From: Alcanivorax sp.
GTDB taxonomy: Bacteria > Pseudomonadota > Gammaproteobacteria > Pseudomonadales > Alcanivoracaceae
Direction of reading: 5' to 3'
DNA length: 64,000 nucleotides
Assembly: GCA_022449455.1 (NCBI GenBank)
Contig: JAKUPL010000015.1
Span: forward strand, 1-64,000
In this document: in pieces, positions 23,825 through 32,682 of the stretch
Layout of the letters: each line of letters begins with the position of its first letter
How positions within the stretch are numbered: position 1 is the first letter of the stretch
The notes under the pieces: model-generated
The model's input: the letters and a program-made list of their open reading frames with translations, nothing else
The model's database searches: none
Told to the model about the DNA's origin: nothing
Made by a program: the position numbers and the translations under genes

Positions 23825-25336
23825 ATGGATATCCTTAATAACCTGGCGCTTGGCGCCGAGATCGCGTTTTCCTGGCAGGGCCTGCTGTTCTGTTTCGTGG
23901 GCGTGCTGGTGGGCACCTTCGTGGGCGTGCTGCCCGGCATCGGACCGCTGGCGGCCATCTCCCTGGCCCTGCCGATGACTTATTACCTGTCTCCGCCGAT
24001 CGCGTTGATCATGCTGGCCGGTATTTTCTACGGGGCCCAGTACGGCGGCTCCATCGCCGCCATTCTGCTCAACCTGCCGGGCACCGCCTCGGCGGCGGTG
24101 ACCTGTATCGACGGCAACCAGATGACCAAGCAGGGCCGCGCCGGCGTGGCCCTGTTCACCGCCGCCATCTCGTCGTTCTGCGGTGGCATCGTGGCGATCT
24201 TCATGGTGCTCGGGTTCACGCCCATGATCGCGTCCTTCGCCATGGACTTCGGCTCAATGGACTATTTCTCGATCATGCTGCTGGGCCTGGTGGCGGCGTC
24301 CACCCTGTCGGTGGGCTCGCCGCTCAAGGGCATGACCATGGTGATGCTGGGCATCGCCCTGGGCCTGGTGGGCACCGACGACACCTCCGGCACCGAGCGC
24401 TTTACCTTCGGCGTGCTGGCCTTGTCCGATGGCATCAGTCTGGTGGCCCTGGCCATGGGGCTGTTCGGGGTGGGGGAGATCCTCGCCAACCTGGGCCAGG
24501 AAAAGCGCGCCCCGCTCAAGGCCAGTGGCCTGACCTTCAAATCCATGCTGCCCAAGCGGCACGAATGGAGCGGCCTGTGGAAGACTATCCTGCGCGGTTC
24601 CGGTATCGGCGCCTTCGTCGGCGCGCTGCCTGGTTCCGGCCCGGCGATTGCCGCCTTCATGGCCTATGCGTCGGAAAAGAAACTGGCCAGGAACCCGGAG
24701 AAATTCGGCCAGGGTGAGCTGCGTGGCGTGGCCTCCCCGGAATCCGCCAACAACGCGGCGGTGCAGGCGGCGTTCATTCCGACCCTGAGCCTGGGCATTC
24801 CCGGCGACGCGGTGATGGCGGTGCTGCTGGGCGCCATGATCCTGCACGGCATCAGCCCCGGGCCGGAACTGGTGACCAGCAATCCGGAGATGTTCTGGGG
24901 CCTGGTGGTGAGCTTCGGCGTCGGCAACATCATGCTGCTGGTGCTGAATCTGCCGCTGATCCGGGTGTGGGTGCGCATGTTGTCGATTCCCTACCACGTG
25001 CTGTACCCGGCGATGCTGTTCTTTATCTGCATCGGTGTGTTCTCGGTGCGCTCCAGCGTGTTCGACGTCTACACCGCGCTGTTCTTCGGGGTGATCGGCT
25101 ACTTCCTGATTCGCCTGCGTTTCCCGGCGGCGCCGCTGCTGCTCGGCTTCATTCTCGGGCCGATGATGGAGGTGCACTTCCGCCGCGCGCTGCTGCTGTC
25201 CCGGGGCGATTACTGGACCTTCTTCGACAGTATTCCGAGTACCGTTTTTCTGATCCTCACCGCGCTGTTCCTGGTGCTGCCGCTGTGGGCCGCGTTCCGC
25301 AAGCGCACCGCGCGCACGGCCAACCTGGGAGATTGA
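23825..25336 (+). CDS. tctA: Tripartite tricarboxylate transporter large membrane subunit (TctA)
   Basis: 503 residues, about 12 membrane helices. The family signature GVLPGIGPLAAISLALPMTY near residue 35, the repeat-related GALPGSGPAIAAFMAY near 262 and SLGIPGDAVMAVLLGAM near 319 are all present. TctA uses the proton or sodium gradient to import carboxylates delivered by TctC. It follows tctB at 4 bp and precedes the aldehyde dehydrogenase at 6 bp, so the transporter is part of the same operon as hpaG1-G2-H-I. Confidence 0.93.
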   Translation: MDILNNLALGAEIAFSWQGLLFCFVGVLVGTFVGVLPGIGPLAAISLALPMTYYLSPPIALIMLAGIFYGAQYGGSIAAILLNLPGTASAAVTCIDGNQMTKQGRAGVALFTAAISSFCGGIVAIFMVLGFTPMIASFAMDFGSMDYFSIMLLGLVAASTLSVGSPLKGMTMVMLGIALGLVGTDDTSGTERFTFGVLALSDGISLVALAMGLFGVGEILANLGQEKRAPLKASGLTFKSMLPKRHEWSGLWKTILRGSGIGAFVGALPGSGPAIAAFMAYASEKKLARNPEKFGQGELRGVASPESANNAAVQAAFIPTLSLGIPGDAVMAVLLGAMILHGISPGPELVTSNPEMFWGLVVSFGVGNIMLLVLNLPLIRVWVRMLSIPYHVLYPAMLFFICIGVFSVRSSVFDVYTALFFGVIGYFLIRLRFPAAPLLLGFILGPMMEVHFRRALLLSRGDYWTFFDSIPSTVFLILTALFLVLPLWAAFRKRTARTANLGD

Positions 25337-25342
25337 TCGACC

Positions 25343-26773
25343 ATGCGTAACAACTTTATCGCCGGCGCCTGGACCCGGGGCGCCGGCGCCCGGCCCGACA
25401 TCAATCCGTCCGATACCCGCGATGTGATCGACGAGTACGCCCAGGCCGACGCCGACCAGACCCGCCAGGCCATCGCCGCCGCCCGGGCCGCCTTTCCGGC
25501 CTGGCGCCGGGGTGGCATTCAAGCCCGCGCCGAGGCGCTGGACTTCATCGGTCTGGAGCTGGCCGCCCGCAAGGACGAGCTAGGCCGGCTGCTGGCCCGG
25601 GAGGAGGGCAAGACCCTGCCCGAAGGCATCGCCGAGGTGAACCGGGCGGCGCAGATCTTCCGGTTCTTCGCCGGCGAAGTGCTGCGTCCCGGCGGCGAGA
25701 CCCTGCCGTCGGTGCGTCCGGGCATGGACGTGCACATCACCCGGGAACCGGTGGGCGTGGTGGGCATTATCACGCCCTGGAATTTCCCGATCGCGATCCC
25801 CGCCTGGAAGATCGCGCCGGCCTTGGCGTACGGCAACTGCGTGGTGTTCAAGCCCGCCGACCTGGTGCCCGGCTCGGCCTGGGCGCTGGCCGAGATCATC
25901 AGCCGCAGCGGTCTGCCGGAGGGCGTGTTCAACCTGACCATGGGGCGCGGCAGCGTGGTCGGCCAGACCCTGCTGGAAAGCCCCGACGTCAACGCCATCA
26001 CCTTCACGGGTTCCGGCACCACCGGTGCCCGGGTGATGGCCACCGCCGGCGCCCGCTTCGCCAAGCTGCAGCTGGAAATGGGCGGCAAGAACCCGCTGTT
26101 GGTGCTGGATGACGCCGAGCTGGAGCGGGCCGTGGAAGTGGCGGTGCAGGGCGCCTATTTCTCCACCGGTCAGCGTTGCACCGCCTCATCCCGGTTTATC
26201 GTCGAGAAGGGCATCTACGGCCGCTTCGTGGACGCCGTGCAACAGCGCCTGGCCGGCTTGAAGGTGGACCACGCCCTGGGCGAGGGCACCGACATCGGCC
26301 CGGTGGTGGACCAGAGCCAGCTCGACCAGGACCTGGGCTACGTGGACATCGGCCGCGAGGAAGGCGCCCGTCTGGTGTGCGGCGGCGAACGTCTGCAACG
26401 GGACAGCGACGGTTTCTACATGGCGCCGGCCCTGTTCGCCGACGCCGCACCGGACATGCGCATCGCCCGGGAGGAAATCTTCGGCCCGGTGGCCTGCGCG
26501 ATTCCGGCGGACGATTACGAGCACGCCCTGGCGTTGGCCAACGACACCGAGTTCGGCCTGTCGGCGGGCATCTGCACCTCGTCCCTGAAACACGCCACTC
26601 ATTTCCGCCACCACGCGGAGGCCGGCATGGTGATGGTCAACACCCCCACCGCCGGCGTCGACTTCCACGTGCCCTTCGGCGGGCGCAAGGGCTCCAGCTA
26701 CGGCTCCCGGGAGCAGGGCCGTTACGCCGCCGAGTTCTTTACCACGGTGAAAACCGCCTACGTGGCGCCCTGA
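25343..26773 (+). CDS. Aldehyde dehydrogenase (semialdehyde/ketoglutarate-semialdehyde type)
   Basis: 476 residues. NAD(P)-binding and catalytic motifs of the ALDH superfamily are intact: TPWNFPIAIPAWKIAPALA, FTGSGTTG, catalytic Glu in LEMGGKNP and catalytic Cys in GQRCTASSR. The last two resemble alpha-ketoglutarate-semialdehyde and related semialdehyde dehydrogenases more than the HpaE-type 5-carboxymethyl-2-hydroxymuconate semialdehyde dehydrogenase. It is last in the operon, so oxidation of the succinate semialdehyde released by the aldolase is the simplest role (inference). Confidence 0.88.
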   Translation: MRNNFIAGAWTRGAGARPDINPSDTRDVIDEYAQADADQTRQAIAAARAAFPAWRRGGIQARAEALDFIGLELAARKDELGRLLAREEGKTLPEGIAEVNRAAQIFRFFAGEVLRPGGETLPSVRPGMDVHITREPVGVVGIITPWNFPIAIPAWKIAPALAYGNCVVFKPADLVPGSAWALAEIISRSGLPEGVFNLTMGRGSVVGQTLLESPDVNAITFTGSGTTGARVMATAGARFAKLQLEMGGKNPLLVLDDAELERAVEVAVQGAYFSTGQRCTASSRFIVEKGIYGRFVDAVQQRLAGLKVDHALGEGTDIGPVVDQSQLDQDLGYVDIGREEGARLVCGGERLQRDSDGFYMAPALFADAAPDMRIAREEIFGPVACAIPADDYEHALALANDTEFGLSAGICTSSLKHATHFRHHAEAGMVMVNTPTAGVDFHVPFGGRKGSSYGSREQGRYAAEFFTTVKTAYVAP

Positions 26774-26865
26774 GCCGCCACCGGCTTTCCCCGGGGGGCT
26801 TCGGCGGCGCGGCGGTAGATGGTAAGCTGCCGTTCCCGCCCCGAAGCCCCCAAGGAACGCACGGC

Positions 26866-27492
26866 ATGGACGACCGCAGGACCTTCACGGTGTGCTCCGC
26901 GATTCTGCTGGTGGTGATGGCGGCGCTGGCGGTGGCGCCGGTGGAACGGGAAACCTGGCTGATGGAAAACGCCGTGGTGGCCCTGTTCCTGGCGGCCCTG
27001 TGGGGCACGCGCCGGTGGTTCCGGTTTTCCGCGGGCAGCTATGGATGGATCACCCTGTTCCTGGTGCTCCACGAAATCGGCGCCCACTACACCTATTCGC
27101 GGGTGCCCTACGACGCCTGGGCCCGGCAATGGGCGGGCTTCAGCATCGACCAGCTGTTCGGCTGGCAGCGCAATCAATACGACCGTCTGCTGCATCTGCT
27201 CTATGGCGTGCTGCTGGTGCTGCCGCTGCGTGAGCTGTGCCGGCGCGGCGTCGGCCTGCGCGGCGCCTGGGCCGGCGTCTTCGCGTTTTCCCTGATCCTG
27301 GCCTCGTCGATGATCTATGAGCTGATCGAATGGGGCGCGGCGGTGACCTTCGGCGACGGCAGCGACGCCTTCCTGGGCACCCAGGGGGACCCCTGGGACG
27401 CCCAGAAGGACATGGCCCTGGCGCTGCTCGGCGGCTTGATCGCCCTGGCCTTGGCGGCGCCCCTGCGTGCCCTGCGGGCGCGCCGACGCTGA
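26866..27492 (+). CDS. DUF2238/YjdF-type inner membrane protein
   Basis: 208 residues with about six membrane helices. The conserved features of the DUF2238 family are visible: LVLHEIGAHYTYSRVPYD, RNQYDRLLHLLYGVLL, IYELIEWGAAVTFGDGSDAF and LGTQGDPWDAQKDM. The acidic and His residues in these loops suggest metal or lipid binding but no function is established. The ATG at 26866 has AAGGAA 11 bp upstream. The gene stands alone after the catabolic operon. Confidence 0.8.
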   Translation: MDDRRTFTVCSAILLVVMAALAVAPVERETWLMENAVVALFLAALWGTRRWFRFSAGSYGWITLFLVLHEIGAHYTYSRVPYDAWARQWAGFSIDQLFGWQRNQYDRLLHLLYGVLLVLPLRELCRRGVGLRGAWAGVFAFSLILASSMIYELIEWGAAVTFGDGSDAFLGTQGDPWDAQKDMALALLGGLIALALAAPLRALRARRR

Positions 27493-27572
27493 CCGGCCAT
27501 CCGCCACTTGAAGGGCGCCGGCCCGGTCGGTGTATGCTTGCCGGCCCGAGCGCCCGATGCGGAGCAACGCCC

Positions 27573-27899
27573 ATGGCCTATCAATCCCACTATTCTCCGG
27601 AAACCCTGGACCGCGCCGCCGTGGACGCCCACACCGGCGCCCGGGTGCTGGAGTTCGGCACCAATTGGTGCGGCCATTGCCACGCCGCCCAGCCCCTGAT
27701 CCAGGCGGCCCTGGCCGACCACCCGGACCTGGAACATATCAAGGTGGAGGACGGCAAGGGGCGGCCCCTGGGCCGCTCGTTCCGGGTCAGGCTGTGGCCG
27801 ACGCTGATCTTCCTGCGCGACGGCGAGGAACAGGCGCGGCTGGTTCGACCCCGGGACGAGGCGATGATTGCTGAAGCCCTGGCGCTGATTCTGGATTGA
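27573..27899 (+). CDS. Thioredoxin-family protein
   Basis: 108 residues, no signal peptide, so cytoplasmic. Active-site motif WCGHC at about residues 32-36 within FGTNWCGHCHAAQPLI; the cis-Pro loop is at LWPTLIF (about 77-83). The CGHC motif is more oxidising than thioredoxin's CGPC. The N-terminal MAYQSHYSPETLDRAAVD suits a shortened thioredoxin fold. It precedes the FAN1-type nuclease gene by 49 bp; a functional link is not evident. Confidence 0.82.
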   Translation: MAYQSHYSPETLDRAAVDAHTGARVLEFGTNWCGHCHAAQPLIQAALADHPDLEHIKVEDGKGRPLGRSFRVRLWPTLIFLRDGEEQARLVRPRDEAMIAEALALILD

Positions 27900-27948
27900 A
27901 CCGCCCGGGACGTCTTGTCGCCGGTGGCTCGCGGTTTATACTAGCCAA

Positions 27949-29628
27949 ATGGACAGTATTGCCGCCCCCGCCACCCTGGACGACCCGCTCTATTACCTGC
28001 GCAACTTCGAGGCTGTGCTGGACTGGGTGAGCGAGTGTCACGGGGACCTGCTCGACGCCGCCGAACGGGCCTTCCTGAACGGCATGGCGGCGCTGCCGGT
28101 GGCGCCCAAGGCGCTGCTGACGCGCATGGTGATGCGCAGCGGCGAGCTGTTCCGCGCCGACAAACTCCGTTATCCGGAAATCGGTCCGGCCACGCCGGCG
28201 CTGACGGCGCTGGAAGCGGTGGGTTGGGTACGCCGGGACGGCGACCTGACCCTGGAAGAACTGTTCCGCCTCTACACCAAAGCGGAGCTGGGCCGCGCCC
28301 TGGCTCCCCGCCTGGCCGCCGCCGGCCTCGACCCTCGCGGTCGCAAGGCGGACTGGCTGGCGGCCCTGGGGGAACCGGCGCCGGCGCCCCGCCCGCTGCC
28401 GGCCTGGGACCCGGGCGGCCACCTGCCGGCGGCCTGGCGGCTCACCGTGATGCCGCTGTGCGAACGCCTGCGGCTGATGTTCTTCGGCAATCTCTACCAG
28501 GACTGGCGCGAGTTCGTGCTCACCGAGCTGGGCACCTTCCGCTACGAGCGGGTGCGCCTGGACGCCGGCACACGGCCCTACCGTCACCGTGCCGACCTGG
28601 ACGCCTGGCTGGCGGTGCACGCCTGCCGGGAGCGGTTCGAGGCCGGTGAACCGGTGGCGGCGGTGGTCGCCGATCTGCCCGCCGACGACACCGGCAACCC
28701 CTGGGTGGAGGAGCGCCGCCACAAGCTGCGCTACCAGTTGGCCCGGCAGTGGGAACGGGAAGATCAACTGCAACGGGCCGAAGCTCTGTACGCGCACTGC
28801 CAGCACCCGGACGCCCGCGCCCGGCGGCTGCGGGTGCTGGAGCGCCGCGGCGAATACCGGGCGGCCCTGGCCCTGGCCGACGAGGCCGCCGCCCGCCCGG
28901 AAAGCGAAGCGGAACGCCAGGCCCTGGACCGGTTGCGGCCCCGCCTGCACCGCAAGCTCGGGCTCGCCCGGCCGACCCGGGCGCCGGCCCCGACCACGCC
29001 GGAGTGGTCGCTGACCTTGCCGCTCTTGAATCTGATGCGCGCCGGTCGCGTGGAGGGGGCGGTGGCCGAGCATTTCCATGACGACCGGGCGCCGGTGTTC
29101 TACGTGGAGAATACCCTGCTCACCGGCCTGTTCGGTCTGTTGTGCTGGGAGGCGCTGTTCGCGCCCCTGCCGGGGGCTTTTTTCCACCCGTTCCAGAGCG
29201 GCCCGGCGGACCTGCACCGGCCGGATTTCGTGGCCCGGCGCCGGGACCTGTTCGCCGCCGCCTTCGCCGATCTGGAAAGCGGCCGCCACCGGCGGCGTAT
29301 TCTCGATACCTTCCAGCGCAAGCAGGGCGTGCAATCGCCGCTGGTGCAGTGGGGCACGCTGTCCGAGCCGCTGCTGGAGCTGGCCCTGGAGTGCATTCCC
29401 GCCGCTCATCTGGCCCGCCATGGCGAACGCCTGCTGCGTGACATCAAGGCCAACCGCGCCGGCCTGCCGGACCTGATTCAGTTTTTTCCGGAGCGCGGCG
29501 ACTACCGGATGATCGAGGTGAAGGGCCCCGGTGACCGGCTGCAGGATAACCAGCGCCGCTGGCTGCGCTACTTCGCCGAGCAGGGCATGCCGGCGGTGGT
29601 CTGCAAGGTGGCCTGGGAGGCGGGGTGA
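27949..29628 (+). CDS. FAN1-type structure-specific nuclease (VRR-NUC domain)
   Basis: 559 residues. The C-terminal VRR-NUC domain carries the PD-(D/E)xK active site: GLPDLIQFF (D508), then IEVKGPGDRLQDNQRRWL (E523, K525). The middle part (about 240-340) is rich in Ala/Arg/Leu helices like the TPR region of FAN1, and the N-terminal 150 residues resemble the SAP-containing domain. Bacterial FAN1 homologues cut 5' flaps and unhook interstrand crosslinks. The stop overlaps the helicase start by 4 bp (GTGA), so both act in one repair process. Confidence 0.88.
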   Translation: MDSIAAPATLDDPLYYLRNFEAVLDWVSECHGDLLDAAERAFLNGMAALPVAPKALLTRMVMRSGELFRADKLRYPEIGPATPALTALEAVGWVRRDGDLTLEELFRLYTKAELGRALAPRLAAAGLDPRGRKADWLAALGEPAPAPRPLPAWDPGGHLPAAWRLTVMPLCERLRLMFFGNLYQDWREFVLTELGTFRYERVRLDAGTRPYRHRADLDAWLAVHACRERFEAGEPVAAVVADLPADDTGNPWVEERRHKLRYQLARQWEREDQLQRAEALYAHCQHPDARARRLRVLERRGEYRAALALADEAAARPESEAERQALDRLRPRLHRKLGLARPTRAPAPTTPEWSLTLPLLNLMRAGRVEGAVAEHFHDDRAPVFYVENTLLTGLFGLLCWEALFAPLPGAFFHPFQSGPADLHRPDFVARRRDLFAAAFADLESGRHRRRILDTFQRKQGVQSPLVQWGTLSEPLLELALECIPAAHLARHGERLLRDIKANRAGLPDLIQFFPERGDYRMIEVKGPGDRLQDNQRRWLRYFAEQGMPAVVCKVAWEAG

Positions 29629-31931
29629 GTACCGTGAGCGAAGCGACCACCTACACCGTGGCGGTGCGCGCCCTGTGCGAGTTCACCGCCAAGGCCGGTG
29701 ATCTGGACCTGCGTTTCACGCCGTCGCCCACTGCCCAGGAGGGCATCGCCGGCCACGCCACCGTCACCGGCCGGCGCGGCGAGGGCTACCAGAGCGAGGT
29801 GTCGCTCAGCGGCCATCACCGGCATCTGACGGTGCGTGGCCGCGCCGACGGTTACGACCCGGCCCGCCGGCGGCTGGAAGAGATCAAAACCTTTCGCGGC
29901 GATCTGGCGCGGCAACCCGCCAACCACCGCGCTTTGCACTGGGCGCAGCTGAAAATCTACGGCGCCCTGCTGTGCCGCGAAAAAGGCCTGGAAGAGATCG
30001 AGCTGGCGCTGGTCTATTTCGACGTGGTGAAGCAGAAGGAAACCCCCTTGCGCGAGACCCACGCCGGCGCCGATCTGGAGGCGTTTTTTCAGGATCAGTG
30101 CGAACGGTTTCTGCAATGGGCGGACCGGGAACTGGCCCATCGCCGGGACCGGGACGCCTGGCTGGCCACGCTGTCGTTTCCCCATGCGGATTTCCGGCCG
30201 GGCCAGCGGGTGCTGGCGGAGTCGGTCTATCAGACCGCCTGCACCGGCCGCGCGCTGCTGGCCCAGGCCCCCACCGGCATCGGCAAGACCCTGGGCACCC
30301 TGTTCCCGCTGCTGAAGGCGGCGCCGGGGCGCGCCTTGGATAAAGTCTTTTTTCTCAGTGCCAAGACCCCGGGCCGGCGGCTGGCCCTGGATGCGGTGGC
30401 CACCCTCACCGGGGCGGCGTCGCCCGCGCCCGGCGATCCACCGCTGCGTACCCTGGAACTGATCGCCCGGGAAAAAAGCTGCGAACATCCGGACCGGGCC
30501 TGCCACGGCGAGTCGTGCCCGTTGGCGGCGGGCTTCTACGATCGGCTGCCGGCGGCCCGCGCCGCCGCCGCCGGCGAGCCGATGCTGGATCGGGCACGGC
30601 TGCGCGAGCTGGCCCTGGACCATCAGGTCTGCCCCTACTATCTGAGCCAGGAAATGGCCCGCTGGAGCGACCTGGTGGTGGGCGACTACAACTATTTCTT
30701 CGACCTGTCCGCGCTGCTGCATGGCCTCGCCACCGAGAACCAATGGCGGGCGGCGGTGCTGGCGGACGAGGCCCACAACCTGGTGGACCGGGCCCGGGGC
30801 ATGTATTCCGCGGAGTTGGACCAGATCGCCTTCCGGGCGGTGAAGAGGCAGGTGCCCAAGCCGTTGAAGGGCGCCTTTGACCGACTCCACCGGCAGTGGA
30901 ACGCGCTCAACAAGGACCAGGAAGCGGCGCAGCCGGATCAGGACTACCGGGTGCACGACGATCCGCCCCAGGGTTTTCTGCTGGCCCTGCAGCAGCTGCT
31001 GGCGGCGATCAACGATCACATGGCCGAGCACCCGGAACCGCTGGACGGCGACCTGACCCGGTTTTATTTCGATGCGTTGCACTTTTATCGCATCGCCGAG
31101 CTGTTCGACGGCGACGCCTTTCTGTTCGACAGCGAACAACGAACGCCGGCTCGGGGCCGGCCGGGCTCACGGCTGTGCCTGCGCAATGTGGTGCCGGCGG
31201 CGCTGCTGGCGCCGCGCTTCGAAAGCGCCGCCGCGGCGGTGCTGTTCTCCGCCACGCTCAGCCCGGCCCGTTATTACGCGGACCTGCTCGGCCTGCCGGA
31301 CGGCACCGCCTGGGTGGATGTGCCGTCGCCGTTCCGCGCCGAGCAACTGCGGGTGCGCATCGCCGGGCGCATCTCCACCCGCTATCGGGACCGGCAGGCG
31401 TCCCTGGTGCCCATCGCCACCTTGATCGGCGAGCAGTATCGGCAGCGGCCCGGCAATTACCTGGCGTTTTTCAGCAGCTACGACTATCTGGACCGGGCCC
31501 TGGAGGCGTTCCGCCGGCAGTGGCCGGACATTCCGGTGTGGGCCCAGGAGCGGCGCATGGACGAAACCGCCCGCCAGGCGTTTCTGGACCGCTTCCGGGA
31601 GGAGGGCGAAGGGGTCGGCTTCGCGGTGCTGGGCGGCGCCTTCTCCGAGGGCATCGATCTGCCCGGCCGGCGATTGATCGGCGCCTTCGTGGCGACCCTG
31701 GGATTGCCTCAGGTGAACCCGGTGAACGAACAGTTCAAGGCGCGGCTGGCCGCCCTGTTCGGCGACGGCTACGACTACACCTATTTGTACCCGGGCCTGC
31801 GCAAGGTGGTGCAGGCCGCCGGTCGGGTGATCCGCACCGGTGACGACCAGGGCGTGGTGCATCTGATCGACGACCGCTTCGGCCGCCGCCAGGTGCGCGC
31901 GCTGTTGCCGGCCTGGTGGCGGGTGGATTAG
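29625..31931 (+). CDS. Rad3/DinG-type DNA helicase with N-terminal PD-(D/E)xK nuclease domain
   Basis: 768 residues. Residues 1-170 look like a RecB/Cas4-type nuclease domain: GRADGYDP (D75), then LEEIKT (E86, K88) and HWAQLKIYGALL. The helicase part has Walker A APTGIGKT (215-222), four cysteines C286, C293, C298 and C336 spaced as in the XPD/DinG iron-sulfur domain, and DEAH at 381-384. C-terminal motifs include LFSATLSP, GAFSEGIDLPG and QAAGRVIR. It is predicted to unwind DNA 5' to 3'. Overlap with the FAN1-type gene makes a two-gene repair operon. It also overlaps the convergent HAD gene by 4 bp (TTAG). Confidence 0.88.
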   Translation: MSTVSEATTYTVAVRALCEFTAKAGDLDLRFTPSPTAQEGIAGHATVTGRRGEGYQSEVSLSGHHRHLTVRGRADGYDPARRRLEEIKTFRGDLARQPANHRALHWAQLKIYGALLCREKGLEEIELALVYFDVVKQKETPLRETHAGADLEAFFQDQCERFLQWADRELAHRRDRDAWLATLSFPHADFRPGQRVLAESVYQTACTGRALLAQAPTGIGKTLGTLFPLLKAAPGRALDKVFFLSAKTPGRRLALDAVATLTGAASPAPGDPPLRTLELIAREKSCEHPDRACHGESCPLAAGFYDRLPAARAAAAGEPMLDRARLRELALDHQVCPYYLSQEMARWSDLVVGDYNYFFDLSALLHGLATENQWRAAVLADEAHNLVDRARGMYSAELDQIAFRAVKRQVPKPLKGAFDRLHRQWNALNKDQEAAQPDQDYRVHDDPPQGFLLALQQLLAAINDHMAEHPEPLDGDLTRFYFDALHFYRIAELFDGDAFLFDSEQRTPARGRPGSRLCLRNVVPAALLAPRFESAAAAVLFSATLSPARYYADLLGLPDGTAWVDVPSPFRAEQLRVRIAGRISTRYRDRQASLVPIATLIGEQYRQRPGNYLAFFSSYDYLDRALEAFRRQWPDIPVWAQERRMDETARQAFLDRFREEGEGVGFAVLGGAFSEGIDLPGRRLIGAFVATLGLPQVNPVNEQFKARLAALFGDGYDYTYLYPGLRKVVQAAGRVIRTGDDQGVVHLIDDRFGRRQVRALLPAWWRVD

Positions 31932-32617
31932 GGCTCGAACCGGTCCGCCATCGCCAGCAAATCCGGGAACATGAAATCGTGCTCCTCGGAAAATTGCTTG
32001 GCGGGCCCGGTGGGGCCGTATTCCAGCGGGCGTTTGACGTAGGCGGTGCGCAGGCCGGCGTCGCGGGCCGCTTCCAGGTCATCCTGGTGGGTGGCCACCA
32101 TCAGAACCTCTTGCGGCTCGACCTGGAACGTTTCGGCCACGCCCAGGTACATCCTCGGATCCGGTTTGAAGGTGCCGAAGGTCTCGGCGGAAAGAATCCG
32201 GCTCCAGGGCAGGTCCCCGTGCGTGGCCAGGTCCTCCAGCAGCGACAGGTTGCCGTTGGACAGGGTGCAGGTGGTAAAGCGCTGTTTGAGCCGGTGTAAT
32301 GCCGGCGAACTGTCCGGCCAGGGATCCAGGCGATGCCAGGCCAGGTTCAAATGCCGCTTCTGATCGTCGTCGAGGTCATCGATCCCGAACCGTTGCAGTA
32401 TCTCTTCCAGAATCGAGAAGTGGATGTCGTCGATCAGTGCCCAGGGCGCCTCGCCGGACAGGATCCGCGCCATGGCCGGCTTGTAGCCCTCGCGCCAGGC
32501 GAGCGCGAACTGATCGGCGGGCACTGGAAGATTCAGTGCCCGCGCTTCCCGTTCGATGGAGCCGAACCAATCGACCACCGTCCCGAACACATCGAAGGAC
32601 ATTACCTTAATGTTCAT
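31928..32617 (-). CDS. HAD-type (S)-2-haloacid dehalogenase family hydrolase
   Basis: 229 residues from the ATG at 32617; the longer open frame upstream overlaps the next gene and lacks similarity. HAD motif I is FDVFGTVVDW (nucleophile Asp9), motif II is TLSNGN (Ser/Asn), Lys is in FGTFKPDPRMYL and the acidic motif is VATHQDDLEAA. The wording is that of haloacid dehalogenase type II. Such enzymes release halide from 2-haloalkanoic acids, but many members have other substrates. Convergent with the helicase gene and followed upstream by an acyl-CoA ligase. Confidence 0.85.
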   Translation of the reverse strand: MNIKVMSFDVFGTVVDWFGSIEREARALNLPVPADQFALAWREGYKPAMARILSGEAPWALIDDIHFSILEEILQRFGIDDLDDDQKRHLNLAWHRLDPWPDSSPALHRLKQRFTTCTLSNGNLSLLEDLATHGDLPWSRILSAETFGTFKPDPRMYLGVAETFQVEPQEVLMVATHQDDLEAARDAGLRTAYVKRPLEYGPTGPAKQFSEEHDFMFPDLLAMADRFEP

Positions 32618-32682
32618 TGTCTCGTTCCATGGCTGACCCGGTGTCACGGTACCATGGCGCGGGGCGAGGTGCCGCGTCGGGC

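Noticed and set aside
26774-26810. GCCGCC/GGCGGC hairpin after the aldehyde dehydrogenase as operon terminator
   Set aside because: The stem is short and interrupted, with no T-run; too weak to annotate.
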